The translations under genes and the position numbers were made by a program. The notes below the pieces were generated by a model. That model searched no databases. It was not told where the DNA came from and worked only from the letters and a program-made list of their open reading frames with translations. From Astrothelium macrocarpum (taxonomy: Eukaryota; Ascomycota; Dothideomycetes; Trypetheliales; Trypetheliaceae): DNA of 64,000 nt. Every line of letters begins with the position of its first letter. The stretch's first letter is position 1. The stretch covers positions 124,001 through 188,000 of the forward strand of contig JAGEMR010000011.1 in the NCBI GenBank assembly GCA_021030915.1. Reading direction: 5' to 3'. Below, one piece after another: positions 42,830 through 53,609 of this stretch.

Positions 42830-43508
42830 TCAGCGAGCTGCGGGCACCAGATCTTTGAAACAGTCTCGGGTCTGCAACTCTTCGACGAAGTCCTGAAATG
42901 TTGTATCTTCTTCGGCCAGCTTTTTGAACTTTCCGTAATTTTCTTTGATCCATTGCGGCTCCTCGCCGGCAAGAGGAACCACGAGCCCACTCTCATGCGC
43001 AGTCAAGAGACCACCTAGCAAGAACACTGCCCCGAGTTTCTGGAGACCCTGATTACCCACAATCTCCTCCCATGCTTTAGTAAATTGTGCGGCAGCGTCG
43101 TCGAAGTCCTGCTTCGTTCTGCTCGGTCCTGTACGCAATATCCCTCTGATGGCGTTTGTCTTTTTCTTTATATGATTCATTCAAATCAATTTGCTGTCAA
43201 TAATGATAAAAGAGAGATGAAGACATACGCGTTTGCCACCGATATAGGCGTTTGCCGTAGCCGGGTGAAAACTCACGTTCACAAAAAGTCTAGGCGCACT
43301 GACGGAAGAGTTATTGTTAGTAGCAAAATTCCTCTGTTTCAAGCAAGAGTTGTTTCCGAACCGACCTCTTTTGGTCTACCTCGTACTACAAGATGAAACG
43401 AAAAACTCACTCGAATTTTTCTGCATGAATCTTGGTGATTGCCTCAGCAAGCATGTCCTGCTGTTCGTCTGATAAATCGCAAATGTACCGGATCTCGTAG
43501 GCTGGCAT
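42830..43508 (-). CDS. Tautomerase superfamily protein (cis-CaaD-like)
   Basis: Exons 43508-43411, 43298-43229 and 43165-42830, with introns of 112 and 63 bp that keep phase, give 167 residues. It begins MPAYEIRYICDLSDEQQDML, so removal of Met exposes the catalytic Pro1 of the superfamily. The middle exon gives APRLFVNVSFHPATANAYIG and GGKR; the third gives ILRTGPSRTKQDFDD and AWEEIVG. This is the fungal Tautomerase_3 arrangement related to cis-3-chloroacrylic acid dehalogenase, with an extra C-terminal helical part (ESGLVVPLAGEEPQWIKEN). The biological substrate of the fungal members is unknown to me. Only the last exon is conspicuous as an open frame. Confidence 0.85.
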
Positions 43509-44602
43509 ATTGAAGATTTGCTGGGGTAGACCTTTGGTTTTGCACCTGATGTAGGAAGAAATCCGCAAAAAAACGTGAAGCTGAGAGATCTGTGTTCTCT
43601 ATTTGGGCTTGGAATTGGGCTTCTTATATATTCTTAGGAAAGACGATTACTTTCTATTGCAAGAGGTATGCAATAAGATCAGCATTTACGCACGTAACAT
43701 GTCGATATTTTATACCGATGATGTATAAGACCAAGTAATCAACCATATAGTGGGATGGCTCCAGCACGGCAAACCCGCATGCATCTTGCGCTTGCTCGGC
43801 CGACCGAGGCTGTAAGTGTGACCAGATCCCCAGCATAACTGCAAGCGATTTAGAGGTACGTCCCATTCACCAAACAATGCTAAAAGTTTTGCGCTAGTTC
43901 CTATACTATAGAGCAATTTCTTTCCAACTAGTATTTTATAAAATGCTTCTATTGCGTACAATGGCAATTCTTACTTCAACTCTCCGGTTCGGGCTATACA
44001 TGAAGGTGATGAGTAATCATTTATGAAACGAAGCCACTTGGTCGCACTGTTAATAGATCTGCGTATAATTACTGGACTTGCCTCGTATTTTTTCTCGATT
44101 GCGCGATGGATGCTGTCTGAAAGGATGACAAATGACATCATTTACAAGGAATAATTTTGCAATTTGTTAGAGTTGCATTGTAAGAGTTGCATCGCAGTGG
44201 CAACGAACTGTCGTCCATGTCCGAGCCTTACAGGTAAGGTGCGCTCCATATTCTTTTAAATTTCCTGTCTTCTATGGCTAGCAATAGCCAACTGAGATTG
44301 GTGTACTTTTGGCCTATTTTGGGGTTTAATCGTTTTACTGCAATCACACGTGAAGTAGGATCCGACTGCGGTCTATTGAAATATACAATCTGTAATACTA
44401 CACCTCTACTCCGTTTCTGCAGAGGCTTCTGCAAAGAGCGAGATAGCCTACATTCGTATCGGAACTCCAGTGTGTGGATGTATCTGGTAATATGTGCCAC
44501 AACAAGTCCCTTTCGTGATCACCTCAAGTACGTGGCTTTAAGACAGAAGTAAATGCTGGAAAACTTAAGATAGGAATCCGAACAAACTAAAATTTACATG
44601 AT
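43509..44602. other. 1.1-kb intergenic region, no gene recognised
   Basis: Upstream of the tautomerase and downstream of the beta-glucosidase. Open frames up to about 90 codons on either strand overlap each other and lack motifs. Confidence 0.5.
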
Positions 44603-47476
44603 TTATGTGACATTCAGTGTCCCCGATAGTCTCAAGTCTCTCGAGCTGGCACCTACCCACACACTAAAAGCTCCGCTTGGTATGACCCATTGTTGGCCAT
44701 CGATATTCCAATAGGCCAAGTCCTTCATTCGGAGTGTGAACTCAGCCGTTCCGCTCTCACCTGGCGTCAGAGAAATCTTGTCAAAGCCTCTTAGCTGTCG
44801 GGGAGGTGAGGCTGGAGCACTGCTAGGTAAACCGATGTAGAGCTGAGCGACCTCTGCACCTGTCACTCCACCAGAGTTTGAGATGGTCGCTGTCACTGTA
44901 CCAGCAGTATTGTACAAGGAGGAGAAGGCAAGCGGTCCAGAAGAAGGTGGGGCGGGTAGGGTCAAGGCGCTGTAGCTGAAATTGGTATAAGCTAGAAGAT
45001 GTCAGCTGGAATGTAGTGCATTAGGAGCGCCTAATAAAAACAAGGCTTAGCGTCGAGACATACATAAACCAAAGCCAAACTCATATCGCGGGCTTATGCC
45101 GGCCTGGTCGAAATGGCGATAATCGATGAATAAGCCCTCCGGATAGCTGTCGTCTCCAGAAACTGGTTCGCTTGGATAGTCGGTCGCGGCTTGGGCAATC
45201 GTATACGGTAGCTTTCCACTTGGGCTCGTAGAGCCGTAAAGCACGTCCACCAATCCATTGCCCGACTCTTGTCCTGGAATTCCCGCCCATACAATTGCGA
45301 CAACATTTGGCTCAGCAAGGATAGACTCTAAGATCAACGGTCCAACACTGTGAATCACTACAATGGTCGCCTTGTTCACAGCTGCAACAGCAGCGACTAG
45401 TTCATTCCCACTATTCCAAGGATCCAGATTATTGCGATCGCCTGCGTTGCCATCGACTGTGATGTAACCTTCTCCCGAGTCAGCGTTGATGAAGACTATT
45501 GCTGTTGCAGCAGCTGATGCTGCGGAGGCGCCGGAACTGGTACTGTCGGTATTCGACTGCACAATCTTCGTGCCATCTGTTGCCGCCTGGGTGCTGAGAG
45601 CATCGTAGGGAGCCACAAGATACTGTGCAGAATGTTACCGAGTTTTCCTCACTAAGAAAACAGACATATGAATACACCAGTGGTTGCAATAAGAAATATC
45701 ATCCACAAACACAAAAGATGGAATCACCACACACGTCATGGGGAGGCTCCCAGAAACAATAAAGAGAATCTTGAGAGATATTTCTTGTTGAATCGTTGAT
45801 GGGCTTTGACGGCTTGGAATGGTATGGGGTCCTCCCTATGAGGCATGCGGCGGTGATATGTATCACGGTCGCTGGGGATGTTTTTTATTGCACCCACTGA
45901 TGAATGGAACTTACTGGGTATTGGGCAGTACCGCTGCCCCATCCCTCCGCCAAAGTCCCTGTGTCACAGCCGCGATCTGTACAAGCATTTGCACCGGCTG
46001 GATTGACAATGGAGTCTTGCCCGATGATTGCAAGGCTTTCGGGTTTGTTCAACGGCAGTGAATTGTTCACATTCTTGAGAAGCACAATACCGTCACGTGC
46101 AATGTCGCGAGCAACAGTTTTGTGTGTTCCTTGAACGTCTGGTCCGCCAGCACCGCCTGGCCAGGAACTGAAACTCGTTGCAGGGTAATCTGTGTCCTGT
46201 CCAAGAAAGTACCAGCCGGCCAAAATTCTTCTTACCATGTCATCAAGTCGAGATTGGGGAACGGTACCGGTACTGATAGCGTCAAGAAGATTTTGACCCC
46301 AAAGAAAGTTTCCATCACCCATATTGTCACCAGGCTGAGCCATGTCCATCCCAGCGTTGGCGCTCCCTGCAGTTGTGTGCTGAGCAGCCCAGTCACTTAC
46401 AACAAAACCTTGGAACCCGAGTTCTTCCTTTAGTAGATTGATGCCATCGAGACTTTCACAGCTGTATGTTTCATTGAGTTTATTGTATGAGCACATGACG
46501 GATGCTACATTTGCCGCAATCGAGTCCGCAAATGGCCAAAGGTAGAGCTCGTGCAATGTACGATCATCAATGTTAGAACTCATTGTTTGACGATTGAGCT
46601 CCTGTTCGTAACCGATGAAGTGCTTGGCGCATGCTTGAACACCGGAGGACTGCATTCCAGTTATGGTTTGTTGCATGGCAATACCTGATAAATATGGATC
46701 GGATCCAAACCCTTCCCAGTTGCGACCAGCTTCTGGACTTTTGCCCAAAGGACCGGAGACCGGACCGAGCTGGACATGAACCCCCAAGGCTTTTGATTCA
46801 GCCCCCAGAGCAGCTCCTCGCTGATTCATGAGGCTAATGTCCCAGGTGGCACCAGCTTGAATGCCTGCTGGAAATGCTGTCACGCTTGTTGCATAGCGTA
46901 CACCAAGAGGGCTATCCTGGAGACAGAGAGAGGGGAATCCAATCGAACTAACTGCCGCTACGTTACCGACACATGGTCCTTTCTCCCATCCAATTCCGGT
47001 TACAATGCCAACTTTCTCCGTGTTGCTTAATTTTGTCAGAGCAGCATTAGCTTTCGTATACGCTGAAGCCCAGACCCCAGAGCCAGAAGGCGCGGCCGTT
47101 GAAGCAGTAGATATGCTAGCTGGTCCATATTACTTGGAGTAAATTTTGCCAAACAGAGTCTGGTCTTACCTGAGGTTGTACCAGATGTGGGTGCTGGAAG
47201 AGGACGTTACCGATTAGAATCTTCAAGGCATGCTGAAGGATCGGGGTCAACTTACCTGCTCCAGGGACACATTGAGAATAATATTCATTGATAACACTGC
47301 AGGAGTAACCAGCAGCACAGGTTGTTGCTCCTGCCCATGAAGAGCCGCCGCCTAAGTCATTGATTAGCGATATGTCATAGGAATGGATACAAACGCTGAC
47401 ATTGTCCATAAGCAGACTGCTGGGCAAAGCTTAGCCTCGCCCCAGCTGACATCGCTAAGAGAATGAAAGTCCACAT
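44603..47476 (-). CDS. Secreted GH3 beta-glucosidase with N-terminal CBM1
   Basis: Releases glucose from cellobiose and other beta-glucosides outside the cell. Six exons (47476-47401, 47351-47256, 47193-47170, 47119-45915, 45622-45064, 44991-44603) give 782 residues. After a signal peptide (WTFILLAMSAGARLSFA) comes a fungal cellulose-binding CBM1, QSAYGQCGGSSWAGATTC to NEYYSQCVPG, whose first cysteine is made only by splicing. A Ser/Thr linker, partly coded by a 24-bp micro-exon, leads to the GH3 domain: GVRYATSVTAFPAG, KHFIGYEQELNRQ, and the nucleophile Asp308 in VVSDWAAQH. The (alpha/beta)6 sandwich (WAGIPGQESGNGLVDVLYG) and the fibronectin-III-like C-terminal domain (GAEVAQLYIG) follow. 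A CBM1 on a GH3 enzyme fits growth on plant cell walls. Confidence 0.93.
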
Positions 47477-48327
47477 TTTAAGCTTGTCAAGAGGGTTGAA
47501 CAAAGAAGCACAAGACTCACCAGGATTTCTCTGGCTTGAATTCGATCGCTTTTATAAATCCCGCAGATTTCCGCATATTCAACGTTACAATGGACACATT
47601 GCTTTCGGCTGGAATAGATTAAAAAAAATAAACACCTGACACCCTGGAGTGGCAAGCAGGGTCCACGCTACGCTCATAGATAGCCTATATTGTCATGTTG
47701 CCGACGCTAGGCTAAAAAGAAGAATTGCAAAGAGCGGGGAATTACCAGCCCCTGCAAGAAAACTCGATATTCTTGGAAATTAGGCTTCGGTCATTAGTCA
47801 TTAAATGCACGTCTTCCGTTGTAAAATGTGACTGTATTTTATGAGCGAGCACGGTGTGCAGGTTGTACAAATCATACCATCTGCCAAAACGACGACACTG
47901 CTACGCTACGGCCTGAACTGTATGTAGCACGAGATCCAAAGGTCGAGATCATTTGCTGTCGGCACAACGGATGAAGACGATAGTTTCGTACGCACAGGAC
48001 GATGGTGACCTAGATTTGAACAAAATAAGCGCGAACTAGCTGAAGAGATTGTGTAACGAATAATACGTACCTCTTAACGCACAAGCGCTCCAACATGCGC
48101 GCGCAAGCACTTTCAAAGATTCATACCTTTTACGAGCGGTTTTAGAAGAAAGATAGAAGGTAATAAAAGTTCTAGATATTGATGAATTGAGATTATTAAG
48201 AAAAAGATAGTTAGCTTATGCTGAGCGCTGCCGTCTTTTAAATCTAATACGTGGTGAAACGAGAGAGACTACGCGAACGTGTGGTGTATTTGTTCGACTT
48301 GGAAGCTTTCCAGAGTGAGAATCTTAA
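47477..48327. other. Intergenic, no gene recognised
   Basis: 851 bp upstream of the beta-glucosidase and downstream of the oxidase; no coding frame supported. Confidence 0.5.
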
Positions 48328-49680
48328 CTAAAGCTTTGCCAGCCTTCCGTTGGCGTTGACGATGGCCAAACAATTTTTGTTGATATCTTGAACGGTCCTG
48401 CAGCCAGTAAGCTGCATGCAATGCTTGAACTCATCGTACAAAATCTGGATCATCTTTTCGACTCCACGCTGACCGTCATACTAATTATGTCGCTTAATAG
48501 ACTTTCACACGAGACGATCAGAAGATTGCAGGTGAACTTACTGCTAAAGCCCATATAGCGGGTCGACCAACCCAGCAACATTCTGCACCCAATGCAAGCG
48601 CCTTGAATATATCCTGGCCTCTTCTGAACCCTCCGTCAACATGGATCCTTATCCTCCCTGCCGCAGCTTCGACACATTCCGGAAGTGCATCCAGCGTAGC
48701 GGGCACGCCATCGAGCTGCCGTCCACCGTGGTTACTAACCAGAATCCCATCACAGCCATATTCTATCGCTAGTTGCGTATCTTCTGCAGTGAGTATTCCC
48801 TTGATCCAAATTTCCATTTTCGTCCTGGCTCGTAGCCAAGGAATCTCACGTGCCCAACTGTGTGTGTCGTCGTTAAGAACAGCAAAGCCTGCGCCGTGCT
48901 TCCTGCTCCGAACTTCTTTGCTCTTCCACCCTATGATAGGAAAGTCAAGTCCAGCTGGTGTCCGAAAGTCGTTCCGCTGTTCGTTGTAACGAACGCCAAG
49001 AACCGGTGAATCAGCAGTGAGAAAAATGGCCTTGCAGCCTTGTGCTTCAGCCAACTTGATGATTTGTTCCTGAAGAGAGCGATCTTTCATCGTGTACAGC
49101 TGTATAGAATGGTCAATTGGCGCATTGTCACGCCCAGCTTTAACAACATCCCTTAATGGATAGTTCGAAAAGGAAGATACTATCATGTTGATACCCTTTT
49201 TTGCAGCAGCACAGGATGTCCCAACTTCGCCGTCAGGATGAGCCATTGCCTGGAGGCCGGCTGGAGAGATTCCAAGAGGAAAAGCGACTTTACGACCCCA
49301 GATAGTTGTAGATGTGTCTGCGTTGGAAACATCAACGAGTACCCGTGATCTAAGCCTGTATTTAGCGAAGGCCGCAGTGTTGTCCGCAATAGTCTGTTGA
49401 TCGGTAGAGCCGGAATTGTAGAATGCTGTAGATTTTTAGCCTATTAATATAAGTGAAAGCTGGGCCTTGGTGCTCCTCAATAAGATACTTCTCCGAATGC
49501 ACCAATCCCAGGGTCCAAAGCCTTGATTACACTCGTATCTAAATCCACAATGCAAACAATGGTCTCACCTCTTGCATCTGTTGCCATTTTACTGGACCCA
49601 ATCTTCTCAATATCCGCGAGGGAAAGCACGGAAGTGCCTATATCCTCAGTAAACACCGGAACTGGAGCTGCACCTGCCAT
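48328..49680 (-). CDS. FMN-dependent 2-hydroxyacid oxidase (lactate/glycolate oxidase type), probably peroxisomal
   Basis: Oxidises an L-2-hydroxyacid to the 2-oxoacid. Exons 49680-49569, 49425-48542 and 48480-48328 (introns 143 and 61 bp) give 382 residues. The TIM barrel shows FPLGISPAGLQAMAHPDGE near the flavin, LTADSPVLGVRYNEQRNDF, the substrate/FMN lysine in IWIKGILTAEDT, and the catalytic His270 with neighbouring Arg in LVSNHGGRQLDGVPATLDAL, then HVDGGFRRGQDIFKALALG. There is no heme domain, so it is not a cytochrome b2; oxygen is the likely acceptor. The last three residues, AKL, fit a type 1 peroxisomal targeting signal and appear only after splicing in the last exon. The physiological substrate (lactate, glycolate or longer) is open. 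Confidence 0.92.
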
Positions 49681-50181
49681 CACGAATGAACAAAGAAAGG
49701 CTCAGTCACAGTTGCTTGGGATGAAAAATGTAATTCACGATGACGGCGGGGTAAATATGGTGATATCCATGACCAAAAGCTAAACAAGCCGGGAACATAT
49801 CTTGCATGATAAGACGCAATGCCGCATGGACTTGAGTCATCGTTCTTGTATCCAGTTACATGCAATGCACAAGCTAATACATGCGGTTTGATTAATCATT
49901 CAAGTAGATCAGAAATCAGAAAGGCCGAGTAGCGGTATTGGTATATGCGAGACTTGTGGGACAGTTGCTGCAATGGTGTAAGAGCATCCGCAGCTGTTCT
50001 ATTCAGAATCCATTATGATTTTTGGAATTTTGCACATCAATACATGATGAGAATTTGAAAATTTTTTGGAAGAAGACAGAAGGCGTGGAGGAAAGAAAAG
50101 GGGCGGGAAAAGGCCGGCGGAGCTCGGCGTTAATTCAACGAACTGCATCATCTCTCCGCTTGCAGTCTATCAATTGAGGCC
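49681..50181. other. Divergent promoter region
   Basis: 501 bp between the oxidase and COG4 start codons; no gene or clear site seen. Confidence 0.5.
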
Positions 50182-52707
50182 ATGACCAATCCCAATGAGC
50201 TTGATGGCCTCTCCAACGTTCCACCTTCGCCAAATCTTCCTCATAAACCCGCAAAAAGCATCCACCGCGCTTCGACTCTCTCTGAAATCCGCGCTACTCT
50301 CAAATCCCTTTCAACACACGAGTCAGCCCTCACTAGTCAGCTTGACGCCCTCGTAAATTCCCACCATGACCTCGTCCGCCAATTACACCGACTTGACCTT
50401 CTCCGCGCCCACTTGGCATCTCATGCCCAAAGTGCAAGAGCAATCGCTCAATCCTCGCTTGCTCCCGCTGCCTCGACCGCGACGCGTCTTTCTTCTGCAG
50501 TTTCGACCCTCGACACTGAGCAGGCGGCAGTTCGCGCGACCTTGCGAGTCGTCGAGCAAGTCGTTGAGCTGAGAGCATGTGTGCTGGGAGTTGTAGGTTG
50601 TATGGGTGCGCCTCAAGACTGGGAGGGTGCAGCCAGCTATTTGCAACGAGCCCGGAAAATACCAGATGAAGTCGTGCGAGGCGCGTTTGCGGAAATGATG
50701 GTCCCAACAGCAGAGGTTCCAGACAGTCCTTCGGTTACTCTAGACGGGGCTGCCGAGTCCCTCTGTGCCTTGTTTCTGAAGGAATTCGAAAAGGCAGCAG
50801 CGAGCAATGATGGGACTGGAGTAACGAGGTTTTTTAAGCTTTTTCCAATGGTCGGGAGAGCTAACACGGGCCTAGAAGCTTATGGACGATATGTGTGTCA
50901 TGGCGTTTCTGCAAGGGCGAGGAACAACTTGAGGGAGGGAAGTGGAGGAAGAGAGGGATTGTTCTATGCCAACATCCTAACTCGACTATTCGAGCATGTT
51001 GCCCAGATTGTGGATGGACATGAGCCACTGGTCGAGAGGCACTATGGGACTGGCATGATGGTCAAAGTTATTGAAAGGCTACAAGTTGAGGCCGACGTCC
51101 AAGGTGGATTGATATTGGACACATGGAGCGATTCGAGGAACGTGGAGAAGAAGTTAACTGAGGTTAAATCCTATGCCTTCTCATTTCTGGTGCAGAGTTT
51201 TTTGTCTGCTCCAAGAGGAGCTATTGGCACACCAAGATCAGCATCACCTGCACTCAGAGATGGCATAGGTGGTACGCAAAACGAAGGTGACGAAAGTGTG
51301 GACATGAAGGAAATCGACGGCTTGCTCAATGAGATAGCTGTGATGCTTGGTAGATGGGCTCTCTACACTCGCTTTCTGTCCTCCAAATCAACAGTGAGTT
51401 CTTTGGCCCCATGACCTTCGCTTTCCAATTGTAACATCTTGCAGCAAACAGAAGATGTAAATGGTCGGACTTTTAAAGGGTTGAGTCTACCGGGCTTTCT
51501 TGCTAATAGTACAATTTACAAAAAAATCTCAAAAGGATTGATCGAGCCCTTCAATATCATGACAACTTTCTATTTTCGTCGGTCTGTGGAAAAATCTTTC
51601 CAATTAGATGAGCCACCACCAAATCTTTCGCTTAACCTAACCAAAGATATCGGGAATCCACCTTTTATAACTTCGGCAGTCGATGATGTCATGTACATTG
51701 TGAGCCAGGTTCTTCATCGTTCATTGTCGACATCTCAAAGGTCCGTCGTATCGAGCGTAATCCAAGCGATTGACCGGGTCCTTGGTTCAGACTTTATTGG
51801 CATGACACAACGAAAAATGAGAGACGAAAGCTATCCAAAGGCTGTGATTCAAGGAGGTCTTCCCCCTGAAGATAAGATCATCCAATTCCTCGTCCTCATC
51901 AACAATCTGGATGTTGCGACTGATTACATTAAACGCATTGTGCAGACGAAACTCGACCCTGCCAAATCGTCTGCGCAGACAAACGGCGATTCAAACGGAG
52001 GTACCAGCAGTCAACCCGTACTCGCCGATCTATTTCCATTCAACAACGACGCGACTTTCGTCGAAGGCTTACTGAGGTCACTTGAATCATCATTTGAAAA
52101 TAAAGCAGCGGAATTAATCTCAGAAGCGATCTCTGTCACCTACCATCAAGTCATGAAACCTCGAATGCGCCCTATCCTCGCCGAGGCTTTCCGAGACACC
52201 AACTACAATATTTCTCTGGAAGATCTAACGGAAATGAAACGAGAACGGGAAGGTGATACTGCAGGCGGCGAGGACGATGTCTTGAATGATGACCTTGTGA
52301 AGCAGAGATTTACAAAAGGTTGGATCGCATTGAGCAAACCGTTGAGACGAATTCTCACGGACAAGAATGGCGATCGATTAATGAATATGGCTGTGCAAAG
52401 CTTAGCGCGTGCATTGGAGAAGCGGATCTGGAGCTATTATGGACGAATCAACGAGTTGGGAGCAGTACGAATGGAACGAGACGTTGCCGGAATTGTAAGT
52501 GCTACGATTCAAGGAGCCCGTTATGGATTGCGAGACTCGTTTTCGAGGTGTTTCCAAATCACGCTGGTGATGAACATGGAGGAGGATGAGTGGGAAGAAA
52601 TGGTTCATGCCGCAAACAATGATCAAGAAGAAGAAGATGGCATCGTCTGGAGTCTAGACATGGATGAGAGGAGAAGAGCACGAGCGATGGTCAAGGATAA
52701 AGACTGA
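50182..52707 (+). CDS. COG4: Conserved oligomeric Golgi complex subunit 4
   Basis: A lobe-A subunit of the COG tether for retrograde vesicles at the Golgi. Exons 50182-51393 and 51445-52707 over a 51-bp intron give 824 residues (human COG4 is 785). Seen: an N-terminal coiled-coil region (ALTSQLDALVNSHHDLVRQL), then GREGLFYANILTRLFEHVAQ and VERHYGTGMMVKVIERLQVE, strongly conserved in COG4, then IDGLLNEIAVMLGRWALYTR up to the splice site. The second exon includes YFRRSVEKSFQLDE, VDDVMYIVSQVLHRSLSTSQ and a C-terminal helical bundle, with an acidic end. Housekeeping; nothing broken. Confidence 0.93.
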
Positions 52708-53609
52708 AAGAACGCTTGCAAAGCCATCGAGCATTCATCTAGCCAATAAGCCTTCTGGGATAGGGCTATCGAGGTCATGGGAATGTGTCGTCCCGGTGGT
52801 CAGATGATTCAATCGGAAGAAAGCACCAGAGGTTTTCAGATACGTTCGAAGGAAGCCGGAGAGCTTGCGTTGGGTTTAAAACAGCAGTTCTTTACCGGAG
52901 AGGATACGCAGCTTGCATTGCATGGGCTTAATACTTTCGTAAGCTCCGAGAAGTGTCTGTTAGATTAAGACATACCTCGGGTTTGCGCATTGGTCCCATA
53001 ACATCGTCAATGTGTTGCGACGTCGACAACATCGGTTGATATTACCACAATGCAAAATCCGCAGACTACTTGCGAATGACCTCAAATGATAGTACGATAA
53101 ATATGATAGATATTACGAGTATTGTGAAACGCTAGATGTAGATAAATACTCAACAGTAATTATGTATTCTCGATCTGCAGGGAAGTTCCGAACTGGCTAA
53201 TCTTAGCAACCTACTGACTCTCATCCATTTTGGAATCCATCTTCGCACGGCTGAATTAAATTTCATAAATCTTACATGTGTGTACGGAAATAGAAATGCT
53301 TGTTCCCGAAATAAAATTGATTTGACAAGATTCCAATACGCTGATTGTTTGATTCGTCTTGTTACGCAGTTGCTATACCCCCACTTTGAGTCGCATAACA
53401 ATTCATCGCCTTGCTAATCATAATACTAATCGTGCACACATTTACGCGGAGCCAGTAAGAGGGAAACATTTACTCCGTCTACATGAGATAGATCAACCCT
53501 TATTCCCTTCCACGACATTACCTTACCGAGCGTCTGACTGGGTCAACCCGTCCCTAACAATCTTAAGAGCATAAAATCTAGCCTGACGACACCGTCTTCG
53601 GATTCAGTC
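52708..53609. other. Intergenic, no gene recognised
   Basis: 902 bp between two plus-strand housekeeping genes. A 63-codon frame near 52.8 kb has no motif. Presumed COG4 3' end and oxoprolinase promoter. Confidence 0.5.
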
